NCBI GenBank assembly: GCA_026874595.1
Contig: CM049317.1
Coordinates: 21,528,882 to 21,592,881, forward strand
DNA: 64,000 nt
Reading direction: 5' to 3'
Source: Sipunculus nudus
Taxonomy: Eukaryota > Annelida > Sipuncula > Golfingiida > Sipunculidae
Program-made: the position numbers and the translations under genes
The notes under the pieces: model-generated
What the model saw: the letters and a program-made list of their open reading frames with translations, nothing else
What the model was told of the DNA's origin: nothing
Database searches by the model: none
Part shown: piece after piece, positions 24,900 to 37,020 of the stretch
Position numbering within the stretch: the stretch's first letter is position 1
Layout: every line of letters starts with the position of its first letter

Positions 24900-25566
24900 A
24901 TGGAGACATTAACCGCGGGTATGGGCGGTGGCAGACATGATTCTGCCGCTGTTTCAGCTCTTGGAATTGGCTTGTCAAAAACACAAAGTTTATCACTTGG
25001 AACTTCAGGACTTACTGCTTTTGGGTCCCCCCTCCCCCAAGGATCTGCTGCAGCAAGGGAGAGGGGGGTTATGCCACTAAGTGTCTCCACTGCCACTGTT
25101 TCCTTGCCAAATCATGACGACGCCTCGGTTTCAGCTCTCGGGATCAGTATGCCAAAAATGCCCAATTTGTCTCTTGGAACTCCAGGACTACCTACGTTCG
25201 GGACCCCCCTCCCTCAAGGTTCACCAGCTGCCAGGGAAAGTGGGGTGCTACCGAAAGGTGGTTCAAGTTCCTCGGTTTCCTTGCCAAATTTACCGCCAGG
25301 TTTGAGCTCACCCCTCAATATCAGTCTGACCGAGCGAGCACCCTCAGCATCTTCATCTTCATCGTCTTCATCATCATTGCCATCACCGCACTCGTCTTCC
25401 CCGCACCAAAATCCACCAGCAGCTGACTCACCTCACCTGTCTACACCACTACCGCAAGTCGTCCAGCAGCTACCAAAACTTGCCCAACAGGGGGCACTAC
25501 CTGCAGGTCCATTCGTCACACCAGAAGCTCAGGCTCAAGCATTTTACGCAATGAATGCCATGTGGG
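24900..25566 (+). CDS. First coding exon of a PAR-bZIP isoform, with 59-residue tandem duplication
   Basis: ATG at 24900 is preceded by an in-frame TAA at 24885, so this reading frame starts here and a separate promoter is implied. The exon is open for 222 codons plus one base and ends at a GTAGGA donor at 25567. Residues 13-71 and 72-130 are two diverged tandem copies of a 59-residue unit, each with SALGI, LSLGT.GL, FG.PLPQGS.AARE and VSLPN. Then come a polyserine run (about residues 152-161), a Pro/Ser/His segment and a Gln-rich end (VVQQLPKLAQQ). The composition fits a transactivation region, as is usual N-terminal to the bZIP in PAR proteins. The one leftover base (G) with the terminal exon gives GGA (Gly), so the two exons join in frame into a 322-residue protein. 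An internal acceptor-like site (CTGTTTCAG, ending 24957) could let upstream exons join this exon. Confidence 0.82.
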
Positions 25567-28439
25567 GTAGGAATTCTCACCTTTATATACAATTTACCTA
25601 TTTCACTAATGAAAAATTAATCATAAAGGTTGTACACTAATAATGAAAATGCCTTCAAAAACTTGAACAAGAAATCATGTGAAGGATATGAAAGAGAAAA
25701 TAAATAAAAAAAAAGATTAGAATATGTGTCATATCAAGGTTGAATTTAGATAAATTTATGGGGAAAGTAGAGTTCATTTTGATATTATATATTTAGCCCT
25801 GTGAGTCAAGTGATATCTTCATTGAAGCTTGGCTTTTATGAGTTTGATTATATATTTTTGCATACCACTGATTACATAATAATGGTTGCACAAAATGTTG
25901 AAATAGAAATGATAAGCTACAGCAGAAATCTTGTAAGGACATTTCTCTACCTTTTAATATGAGGTATTGATTACTAGTCATTCACAACCAGTTATCTTGG
26001 TATTTCTCTAGTATGTTTAATTAGTTTCACCTTGAGGCCATTTCTATACCATGTTCACAAGCAGTGAAAAGCAAAAAAATTTTAACCCAAAAATATACAT
26101 TTCAAACAATTTTATGAATGTTACAAGTTTTGCTTTTTAATTTAGATCACCCTGGCAACTGTGTTAATAAAAAGTTAAGATATAAGATGCTGCTGTTACA
26201 TTAATACCATGAACCAAAGTCAATAACCTATATTCTAAGTATCATGGTACCCCAAGTCACCCAAGAGGGTACTAAGCCCTCTCAAAGGATGTTAGAACAA
26301 GAATCATATGTAAACAGAATTATCACAAGGGCCAGGTGAAATAGAACGTCTTATCCAAGTGACCTAACATTAAAGCAAGGGGTGCTATCCACATCTGTCT
26401 GGAGATTGTCCTCTCCGTGCTGTTGCCATTCTCCGTTCAGACATGGTCATGATGCACCTACGATTTAGATGTGTCGCTGTATGATTATATCAAAAGCTCA
26501 AGGGCCTTTGATGAAAGTGGGGTAGAAAATTACAAAGCCTTCCCTGTTATAAATAGACAGATTGTCAATGGAGCATGCAGTTTTTATTGGTGCTTAAAAG
26601 CCCAAAAGTATTATTGGTCAAACCAAATTAATGTCTCTGTTACAGTATATTTAATAGAATATGTTCCCTTAATGATACCAATTACTACTTCAAAAGATCT
26701 CTGTTACACACATGCCTTATGACTTTATTAAATAAAAAGTCCAATATTATGTATAATCTTCCCCATTGTCTGTATATTTGATGGGAGAAATTCATATGAA
26801 ACAATATAATATTTTTAACAACTTTATATATACAAAAGTTAAAATATCATCTGAAAAAACTGTCATCTTATGAATCTGAGCATAGTCATATAATAAAACT
26901 TGTCAGATCTGGAGAACTACATTGGGGAATTATCTGTACTTTCAGATTTATATGAAAAGAATAAATTTAAGGTAAACTGCAACGTCTCTAACTTTATTTA
27001 ATATTATTAAGTTACATCAATTTCTAATTGCTTTTACAAAAACGTTTTAAAGATCTCATTTTGATACTTGCCTGGTTGCACTCTTCTGGAATATTCTGAA
27101 ATATATGGTTTGTTAACAAGATTTTCTAGACATTCCAACTTTGTCTCAGTCGGGAATCTCTAGAACATTCTCTGAAAATAAAAATTATTTTAGTATCTTT
27201 TAGAAAAGTGAGTCATTTTTGTGTAACCATCTCTCTGAAACATTTACTCTTGAGAACATTTCTTTCTTTCAGCATGTCGGACTGTGGCTTACTGGAGAAT
27301 TTTATAATATCCAGTTGCTGTGCTTTTGTTTTCTGGGAATTCCTTTGATTTTATTGACACATTTGGCTGTAGCATTCTGGACATTTTGATTAAATAATGG
27401 TTCTGGATCCACATGGCTTTCCCTCCGTTAAGAAGTGAGTGGGTGTCCAGTCATTTAGCTGGGTCAAGAGGTTATGTTAATGTACCTACTAATTCACTCA
27501 TTGGCTGACCTGTACTGTTGTAAGGTTGGCGGTGCATTACCAAACACTTATTGATTCTGCTGTCCTACAGTAAACATATCTAGACCTGGTTTCATGACCG
27601 ATGGTAAACAGCGTGGAGTGTGGAGTTGTGTGCTCCGTGGAGTGTTACACTCAATAGAATGTTATGCTCAGATACCTTGGTTACTTGTCAACATTCTATG
27701 TTATTTTCTAGTTCAACCAAACCCTGACCATTCTCTGTTTTAAAAAGGAAAAATTTAGGATAGTCATATCTGTCCTCTAATTATTGTCACTCTTCATAAG
27801 TCCACCCCAAAAGGCTGTATTTTCTAAATGCAGCTTTAGTTATACAACACAGAACTTGCAAATATCACTGAATCATTAAATAAACTCTTTGAATTATTGA
27901 AATATTCCTGATGACCGTTAGATGTTCTTTCAGCTTTGAATTTAGCTGAAAATGGATTCTTAAATGTACATATTCCTTTTTGAGCCAAACTGCTTTGTTT
28001 CAATTAACTGATTACAAAATTTAAAATAATCAGCAACCCTTGATTTGTATGGATTAAATTGTTGTCAGGCAGTATTACACTTAAATAAGACTACACAAGT
28101 TTACATTGTTATACCAAGAAATTAATTTTTTTCTGCGGGAAAAAATAGTAATCATATAGAAATATGACACAAATTTATGCTAGTTTCATCAGAATTGTCA
28201 GTTTGATATGTTTCTGAAGTCTGATAAGTGGTGAGTAAGTCTTAGAGTTAATATACTGAACAGATAGAGGCCAAGTTACATTTCCTGTGAAAATCTATAT
28301 GTACAAGTCTTAATGACAAGTAAAAATGACTTTAAATTAGGTGCAGTTTAGCAAAAGTGAAGTTAATTCAAGTTTAAATATTGTGCTGTTAAAATCACAC
28401 ATGATCAACAGGTTTTAAAGCTTCCTCAAGGACAGTCAC

Positions 28440-28740
28440 AGAGGGGGGCTGGTCAGAGACATTTGGCCCTGAGGGGGAGTGTTTAAATCCTGTGAATTCA
28501 GACAGACATTGGCCAGTAATAAGCCCTATCTGTTTACTCTAGCTGGGGATTATGTAACACAGTCTGGGTTCCCATATTGCCCCAACCTTCAGGGCATAAA
28601 GGCAAGGGGTAACAGAGGAATGGAAGGGGTAACCCCTCCGGGACAAAATGGGTTTATGCTGCCATGTTGCCAATCTCAATGTGCATTACACATGCCCCAT
28701 CAAACGTCATCCCTTTTAGTTCTTGAGAAGGTTTCTTGGT
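28440..28740. promoter_or_regulatory. GC-richer intronic island with a perfect D-box
   Basis: The block contains ATTATGTAAC at 28549-28558, an exact match to the PAR-bZIP consensus RTTAYGTAAY, and a 13-bp palindrome AGGGGTAACCCCT near 28625. An 87-codon open frame here has no recognisable content. Autoregulation by the gene's own product is an inference. Confidence 0.28.
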
Positions 28741-31252
28741 GACAATATGTTTAACTGATGAGTTGACATCATCTTACGTGAAACCTGCCCATCCTTGAAA
28801 GACCTCTCAGGGTCCCACTGTGTTCCTGATGCAGCCATTGTTAGCAAATGATGATTAAGTTTTTAAAGACCCAGTAAAGCTCTCCTCTCGTGGGTGTAAT
28901 TACTTATTGTTGCCTTGTTGATTTTGGTAAATTAGAACTGTGCAATTTGTATCAAGTTCTCATCATATGTTGCTTTTGAAGTTAAGTCAACATACACTAA
29001 ACTTTGATCTTTCTGTTGATAAGATCATGATCATTATACTGTGTTGTTGACCAAACATAAATTAAAAGATCACATTGTGTAATCTTCTTTGTTACCAAGG
29101 ATTGATTATTGTTTCTTATAAAAATATCATTCCACAGCCATTGATTCATAATGTTCAGTATTTTGCATATCTTGGTCAGCTTGAGCTAGTTTCTCAGATC
29201 TTGGGGGAAATTAAAGCTGCATTATAATCAGTTTGGTTACAAATTAAAGTTGTGGATAGTGTATTTAAAAAGAACTAATCTCCTATGCTTTCTTTGATAT
29301 TAGTTCAAGTGTTCTTGATATTATCAGGGTTTAACAGTATTTTGTTAAATGTCATTTGTCTTACTTATATACTTTATAGTGTTAAGCTGATGTTTCTGTA
29401 GATAGAGATAACATAATGGCACAGAATAATAATGACAATGAAATTATTGAAACAAAAAATTAAATATTTTCAGTTATGTTTTATAACTAGTGAATAAATT
29501 CATGCATCAATAAAGTTGAACCAAATGGTCATAATTATTTTCACAAATGGCGATTTACATATTTAGATTAATATAAAAATTTGGTTTCATTGAAAAAGAC
29601 ATACTGAATTGTACCCTCGCTAATTAAAAAAAACTATAAATAAAATGATCATCTGTATCTCTGAGCCAAATTGAATCTTGAAGAGGGACTTAACTTTAAG
29701 AAGACATTTTAAACTTGGTGTTCTTAATATCTGTTTTGTGATGGAATCTGATATCCTTATGAACATTTGACTAATTTTGCTTTTATTTTGGGGGGGCAGG
29801 GTCACAGTTACAGTTTTGATACCATATGTTGTATATAAATATTCTTGTCAAGGTTGGTCTGTGCAGTAATTGGTACCAGGCATGTCCTCCTGTTACTGAA
29901 GGTCAGCAGGGCTTTTGTTCCTCATGGCATGCCATTTGTCCATAATGTGGACCACATCCCACGCAAACTGACCACATGGGTCCAGTATTGTCCAAAATGA
30001 GGAACAGGATACACCTTAATATATCACTAGACATAAAGTAGGTCATAACTTAATGGTATAATGGATTTTGAGATAGAAGGTATCAGGCTCTTTTGTTAAT
30101 AAAAATGAATATATAATATAACTATTCTAGGATTTAAAACTGATAAAAAAAGATGAACATATTGTAACGCATTCTTTTTGACCAATTACAAAATTTGATG
30201 TTCATTCAAATTTAAGGAGAATGTATAAATTTCACCATTTTATTTAACAGAGAATGTTTACATAATACACCTATCCATTGGAACAAAGATGATATTTATT
30301 TTTTCATTAAATATTTTTGACAAAGAGTCTCCCCTCAAGTAAATATTGATAGCTTCTTGCATGTATTCATGTTTACCTTCAGGCTGAAACCTGCGAGTGT
30401 GCCATAATCCTGTTGTCTAATGATAATGATTTTCTTCACAGGGAAGTCATGTTAAGGAACATGAAAATAAATAAGAGAAATACAGAGGTTGTATCAGCAA
30501 CACAAAATGTTGTTATGATGCTGAATGAATACTGGACTTTAATGATTTATGAAAAGTAATAGATTTAACAACATTATAATGTTACGTATTTGGTACCGGT
30601 ATTACATATTTGGTGATTGCAGTCTTGGTGTGCTGTTATGGTAGACTTGAGATGATGTTATGCCCTGAATAACAGCACTCTGATGTGGTCACCTGCTTTA
30701 ACATAAATTACATACTTTGACCAAACAAGCCAAGGTCATGGTGACGGAGATAGTGTGTGGTCTATTTTATAACCAAAAGGTTAATGTGACAATAAAACAA
30801 ATTCTAAATAGCAGAAAAATTTGATGTTGAGAGTTTGGATACAGTTCAGTGAAGCACTGCATTTGATGTCAAAGGTAATAAGTGGTGAAGCTGGTAACGA
30901 TTTCAAATGGACTGTCCCTAGGACTACTGTATTATTAAATACTTGACAATCTATCATTTATTGACAAAAAAACTGCTCACCAAACAATATTAGATTGGAT
31001 TCTTTACTCTTTGGTGATTAAAAAATTAGAAGATACATTGTACAATGAAATATTTGAAACAGTGGCTAAAGTCTTTTAAAATTTCAAACTGATTTTAACT
31101 TATAAGAATATGATATGTTTGATAGACACATCCAATATACCTTTCTTCCCTCTACTTGCACTTTAAAAGATCTCATGAACACTGTAAATTCCTTTAAATA
31201 AAAAGAGTAATAAATTATGCAAATATATATATGTTTTGAACTTCTAGGACGC

Positions 31253-31288
31253 CTTTTAGTCAACCCTTTTAGTCAACTCTTTTAGTCA
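31253..31288. repeat. Short tandem repeat, 13 bp x 3
   Basis: CTTTTAGTCA recurs at 31253, 31266 and 31279. Confidence 0.7.
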
Positions 31289-34200
31289 TCATCGCTAAAT
31301 GTATAGGCAGGAAGGGCATGACTAATGTAGTCAGATAGGTTGATAACCTTATGGCCTAGTGACTAACATTCAGACTTAATGACTCATCCTTAGAAGACTG
31401 TTCACCTGTAGCGGAATCTTTCTTTACATCTTCAGTACAGGTGTCAGGTTAAAGGTCGAGGGATGGACAATACCAAAATGTGGTGCTCCAAGTATGTTTG
31501 CAACTATTAACGCAGTTTATCCTTCAATAGCTCAGTTGTGGGAAGAGTACATCGGTATTGTACATTTTGTATTGGTTTATCAGGGCATTCAGTTCAATGG
31601 CTGCCTCATTATACACATGGTAGTCTCCAGTACAGATATCAGGGGCGGATCTTAAAGGGAGGATTTTGGAGTCTTTAAATGCCCTTTAAATAGGGGAAAT
31701 TAAGTATTTTGCGGTGTTTTTCTGAATGATTAAGGCTAACGTTTCCACCTTCCCAAAGTTGTGCATTTTATCATTAGAGTATTACAATTAGTCCCTGAAT
31801 GTAAACTGTCAACCCCTCCCGTAACCCAAAATTATGGACAGTCCCCGTACAGTAATATTAGTACGACAATTGACATGCAGGTTGGTTTTACTCTTGGAGA
31901 TGAGAAAGTGATTGTCACTCATGATTGATATAGATTGATATGCCAGAACAATAATGTTATCTAGAATAGTTGTATAGTGTACTATATTGAGAAACTTATA
32001 CTCAAGAACCTGTCTCTGCTGGGCTCTATAAAATAACAAATGATACAGCCCAAGACTTCTGCATGAAGGATTTCCTGTCAGCTCCTATACCTGTTTGAAT
32101 CTGAGTTTTCTCAGTTGAGTACACAGTAACATGTTAAGGGTTGCTTGGATTGTGGCAGTTGGTACAAAAATAGTTTCCATTGTGATCCAATGTATGTGGT
32201 TCATGGGTCAGGGACTGTCTATTCCTGTGCCTCTTAACAATCTCTCTTTTACAAGATAAATGTATGATTATATACAGTTCAAATTATCACAATAAAAATA
32301 TTAGAATGACATGACTGTTATAAATAAATATATATCATATAATTAATACTATTATCATGTATTCATTTGTAGAATGTACAGAATGTGTTTAAAATGTGTC
32401 GTGAAATAGAATACGGCTGCAAATTTACTTTATTCTGTCATGATTTAGTGAAATATCTGAGGAAAAAAGTTGCAATGATTTTAAAGAAAATGCTCACATA
32501 TATATTCAGATGCATCAGAATCCTGTGCCAGCCCACGAAGCATAGGCTTTATATTAGATTCTGAAATATTCTCAGGAATATTAATAATTTATAAACAGCA
32601 TAGGCTTTACACTGTATGACAGAAGATACTCTAAATTCTTAAAGTTAACATACCAATCATATTTTGCAGCAGCTATGTCTAAGGACATTTAAGCAAACGT
32701 TGATAAATATTAACTCTCTAGAGATTTAGGAGGAGAAAGCAGAAGAGCTGGCACTCAATCTGCTTCCCTGCTGGGATGATGTTACTGTCCATTTGTGTCC
32801 AGCGGTCAGCTTGACCAGTTGACAGTATATTCAGTTACTCCAGTCACCCTGGCACCGAAAAATGACATGTTTGCATGACACAGGCCAGCTGCCTGAATAT
32901 TATGGGACACATGCTAATTTGAAGTCACATGCTGTGCTGGTGCTATGTGGTTTAACCCCTGTCTTCTGCCTCTTGACCTGTGTAATCAGACCATATGGCA
33001 GTGTCTGTGTTGCAAAAAATAAAAAGTGTAACATCTGCATCATGAAATATTTGTTCAACTGTCTTATCTTATGGTCATTTAAAATTATTAAAACAGTTGG
33101 AGTTGCAATTATTCTGGAAATATTTAAAAACAAAAAAAAAGAAATATTATAAATTCAGCAAATAAAATTTGTATTATTTATTGGTTATTTTGACAAAAAT
33201 AATTTAAATAATGGAAAAATAGTTGGAAAAAATAACAGAGAGAAATTATAAACTTATAAACTTACTACTTTTGTTAACTTATAATCAAATTATAGTAATC
33301 TAAGTAAAATTATTAATACCGTTAATGGTATATTTGCACTAACAATTCACTCTTATGAAAACAAAGAAAAGAATGTGACCAAAATTGACTACATTTGTTA
33401 TACGCATATCCCTATAAGTTGTCAATATATTTTTCATATCAATTAAAATTACCTTTGCAACTTTTCAGTTATAATACTGTAACACTATCAATAGTTGATG
33501 TACACTGATGTACATAGCAGCTACACAGACAGAGAAGTGATTATTTAACGAGACAGATTAAAAGATCATACATCTCTATTGGTTTGTACCATTGTTACTT
33601 AAGTGGGAGAAGTAGTATATTTTCTCTACATGCGATGGTCAGTAGGAAATTGGTCAGCGGGATGGGACTTGCCAGCCGACCATCCTGATGTTACTACTGT
33701 TCAGGGTCACTCAGGCAAAACTAAGGGGCAGTGATGGACATACCAAGCTTCCTGTATACAAAAGAAAGGTGTGAAAGATTGCAAGGGCATTCCATACTTC
33801 ACAGGCCGTCAGGGTTTATCCCCTACTGTGGTCACTAATACCTGTTACTGATGGTGGACACAGAGTGACCAGTCACAATAACACTTTTACATCAGTGTAT
33901 GAGTGTGGGGACGTGAGTGGCGGAGAATTCAGCACTCTCAATTATGAATAGCCATTTTTATGGCCTTCTATATACCTTTGGATTCACGATATGAGCTCTT
34001 GACATTGTTATTTCAGTTAGCCATCTTATTATTGGTACAAATACACACACAGATGATATATGCATGATGATATATGATGATATGATTTACTTGCTTAACA
34101 GGAGGAAATAAGTTTAATTCAAGTAAGACATTTAAGAAAGGCACTTCGGCATTTCTGTGTTTTACTTTAGGAGTTATATAGACGTGAGCCACCACCCCTA

Positions 34201-34291
34201 TGTCTTTGAGTTAAAGTTGACATTAACCATAATACAAGAAAGGAGTAACTTAACAGAATTAATCTTTACACCAATAAGTGGAAGAGCTGAC

Positions 34292-34345
34292 AATGGATTG
34301 GATAAGTGGGTAAAACACTGCAAAGTCGGAGGTTCAAACCCTTCC
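34292..34345 (+). repeat. tRNA-like internal promoter, decayed tRNA pseudogene or SINE head
   Basis: An A-box-like TGGATAAGTGG (34299-34309) and a B-box-like GGTTCAAACCC (34331-34341) are spaced about 30 bp apart, close to a tRNA. The flanking sequences do not form an acceptor stem and there is no clear anticodon arm, so it is not a functional tRNA gene. Confidence 0.4.
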
Positions 34346-36789
34346 AGAGCCTCAGATACAAAATGGTGAGATCTTAAAAGAGATGCTCTCTGATGTCTTA
34401 TTGACAAGTTACAACTTCTCAGTTATTCTGAACACCATCTAAGGAAAACCTAAAATTAAAAAGTTTTAATGATAACAATACATCTTTTCATTTACAGTTA
34501 TTACAAGTCTTCATCCTAATTCACATCCACAGCTCCACCTTGTGGCCATGGGCCTGTCCTTAAAAAAGAAATTAAAATACCAAGAGTGGTAACTTTTTGA
34601 GAATGTTTGGGCATTAACTCCGTTAGTTTATATATTCAGTGTGCTTAATGGTTTTGTGGTGCCTTATTTCCTTGGCAGCTCCTTTCTTGTTCCTCTTCCT
34701 GTCAGTTCAATAGAGTCCATCCCCGTGATGATATAATGGTTGTTAATGAGTAGGTGTGGCCACCATGTCAGGCTCAGATTAAAGACAGTATCATCATGCA
34801 ACCCTCTCACTGCTGAGTGAACCCCTTAATGTATGCCCCCAAGCAGTTAAAATATTCAAGGCCCCTGAAACATGTTACATAAGTCATGGCTGCCAGGGCT
34901 GTATTTTCAAATTTTAAAAACCTTATGATCATGAAGTTTCAGATTCTGTAGTATTCAGTTATTTAGTAGTTTGGGTCAATTTGAGGGGTGTATATAAGTA
35001 ACAAGATGCGTCTTTGAAATGGTTATTGCTTAATCATGCAGATGAAAAAAAAAGAAATCACTATTTTCATTTAATTTCCTTCTAATTGTATAATTCTTAT
35101 GTACAAACAAGATTATATCATACCATATTTTATTGGAAAAGTAAAAAAATACCATTCTGGAATTAAGGTTTATATAAATATATTCTCTGGTACTGTTAAA
35201 GTCTAGTCACATTGTGTCGAAATCCTTGACAAAAATTCTTGTTTAATAATGTATAAGTTTATTGAAAGCAAACCTTATAATTTGTTGATCACATTTTACT
35301 AAGGGAATATGATTGAAATTTGTCTTGTAGATGTATATGTATGCGTAATATATTCTCAAAAAGTATTCTTATATCAATATAAAAAATAATCGTCATGTTA
35401 ATATAAATATAATATATTATTGGTTCAAATTTCTGGTTTCTATGATGATCAAAATTTTAGAATGAAGTAAACAGCATGAGGATTCTCTAATCCAGTGTAT
35501 TCTCACCCCTGGCAGGGGGTAAATTTGAATTTGATGCCTCTGTTTTGATTAGGTGCAGGGTAGGGTGATTACATCACAAGGGAGTGTGCCTTACTGTAAG
35601 GAAGCGAACTGGACACTATTGCATGTCACTACAGTCTAAATACTGTGGACTCCTTACTGTGTTATTCAAGGTGCATCCTTAATCAAATTCCTGAGTTGTC
35701 AGTTTCACTGGTCTGTTTCCACTGTGATGTCACGACCAGGGGAGTTGGCACATAATTAGATGTGTCACTAATTACAACTCCTAAACCACTTACACATGGC
35801 ATTGAAGCTGCTTTAAGTTCTCTGCACTGTAGAGGCTATATCATCTGTAAGGCGCCTGCTTAATTATGTTAATTATAAACTGTCATCATACCATATTGCA
35901 CCATGTGAAAGTCATAGGGTTTGGAAAAATTACAAGATTTTCCATCCCTCATCCCCTTTACTCAGCATCAAATTAATTTACCAGTGAGCTTAATCTATTT
36001 ACCACTCCAGAAAGTGCTCATAATTACTTTTCAAGGAAAAATCATTTTGGGACGAAGTTTAAATATTGGTGTTATAAGATGTGCATTGATTTGTTTTACA
36101 TAATATATACTTCATGTTATTATTAAATTTTGATTGGATTTTCAGAATTGACAAAAATATGTATCTGTATTTCGTTTATGCAAACAAAACTTACCATTAA
36201 TAATTAGTTGATTTCAGGCTGTATCACGTTTTTGTAAAGAAGTGATGTGGAAAATCAGATTGACTATAACATAGAATTTTGAAGATTTTCTTTATCTTTT
36301 CGTAAATTCATGCAGTATGTATGCATGAAAGTGCACCCAACCATTTATGTAAAAATTTTGATAATTAATAAAAATGCATAATTTATGTGGAACATGTAAT
36401 ATTTTGCTTCATATGGATATAATTTTAGTATATTCCATTTTATAATGCTTAAGATTATATTCAGTTTATGGCAACTGGAGAGTTTCCAATAGAAAATTGC
36501 ATGAAAATGATAGTTAACCATATGACTGGGTTTTTTTGTACGACTGACTTAACATCCTCAAAAGTAGTAGCTGGACATGCCTATTTTATTGTCTTTACTC
36601 TTAGTAAGAGAGGGATTTGGATCTTGTAGAAAGGATTCTAATCTCAGTTCAAACATATCCTGGAAATTCAACCAACTTTTTGATGATGACGAGTTCTAAA
36701 AGGTCGGTGTTGAAAAGCTTCGAAATCAGTAAAGTCAATATTTAGTTTGGATAAATTCAAGCATGGGATACATATTCTGTGTAGGATCT

Positions 36790-37020
36790 TCAGATTAGCG
36801 GCTCGGGGGATGTAGTGACAGCTTCGATGTCCGTCACTTTCTTGTTGAACTGGCCCACGTTATGTCACCGGGCTATGGTCGTGTGTTCTGTCAACATTCT
36901 GGAGTATTTGAGATCGTGCCCTTTATGGTTTTACACGGATCGGCTGTGTAAACATGGAGGTGGCGGTATTGATGTTGTGTTGTATGTATTGTACTGTGTA
37001 ACAATTGTAGGAGTTTGAGA
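36790..37020. other. CpG-richer block in the last intron
   Basis: The region has more CpG (CTCGGGGG, TTCGATGTCCGTC, CACCGGGC, GATCGTGCC) than its AT-rich surroundings. It could be an alternative promoter or first exon, but no donor or start codon in a usable phase was established. Confidence 0.2.

Noticed and set aside
24518-25096. 192-codon open frame on the minus strand
   Set aside because: It overlaps the first coding exon and its upstream region; it lacks a recognisable domain and is explained by the GC-rich sense exon.
34292-34345. tRNA gene
   Set aside because: A- and B-box-like words are present, but no acceptor stem or anticodon arm can be formed.
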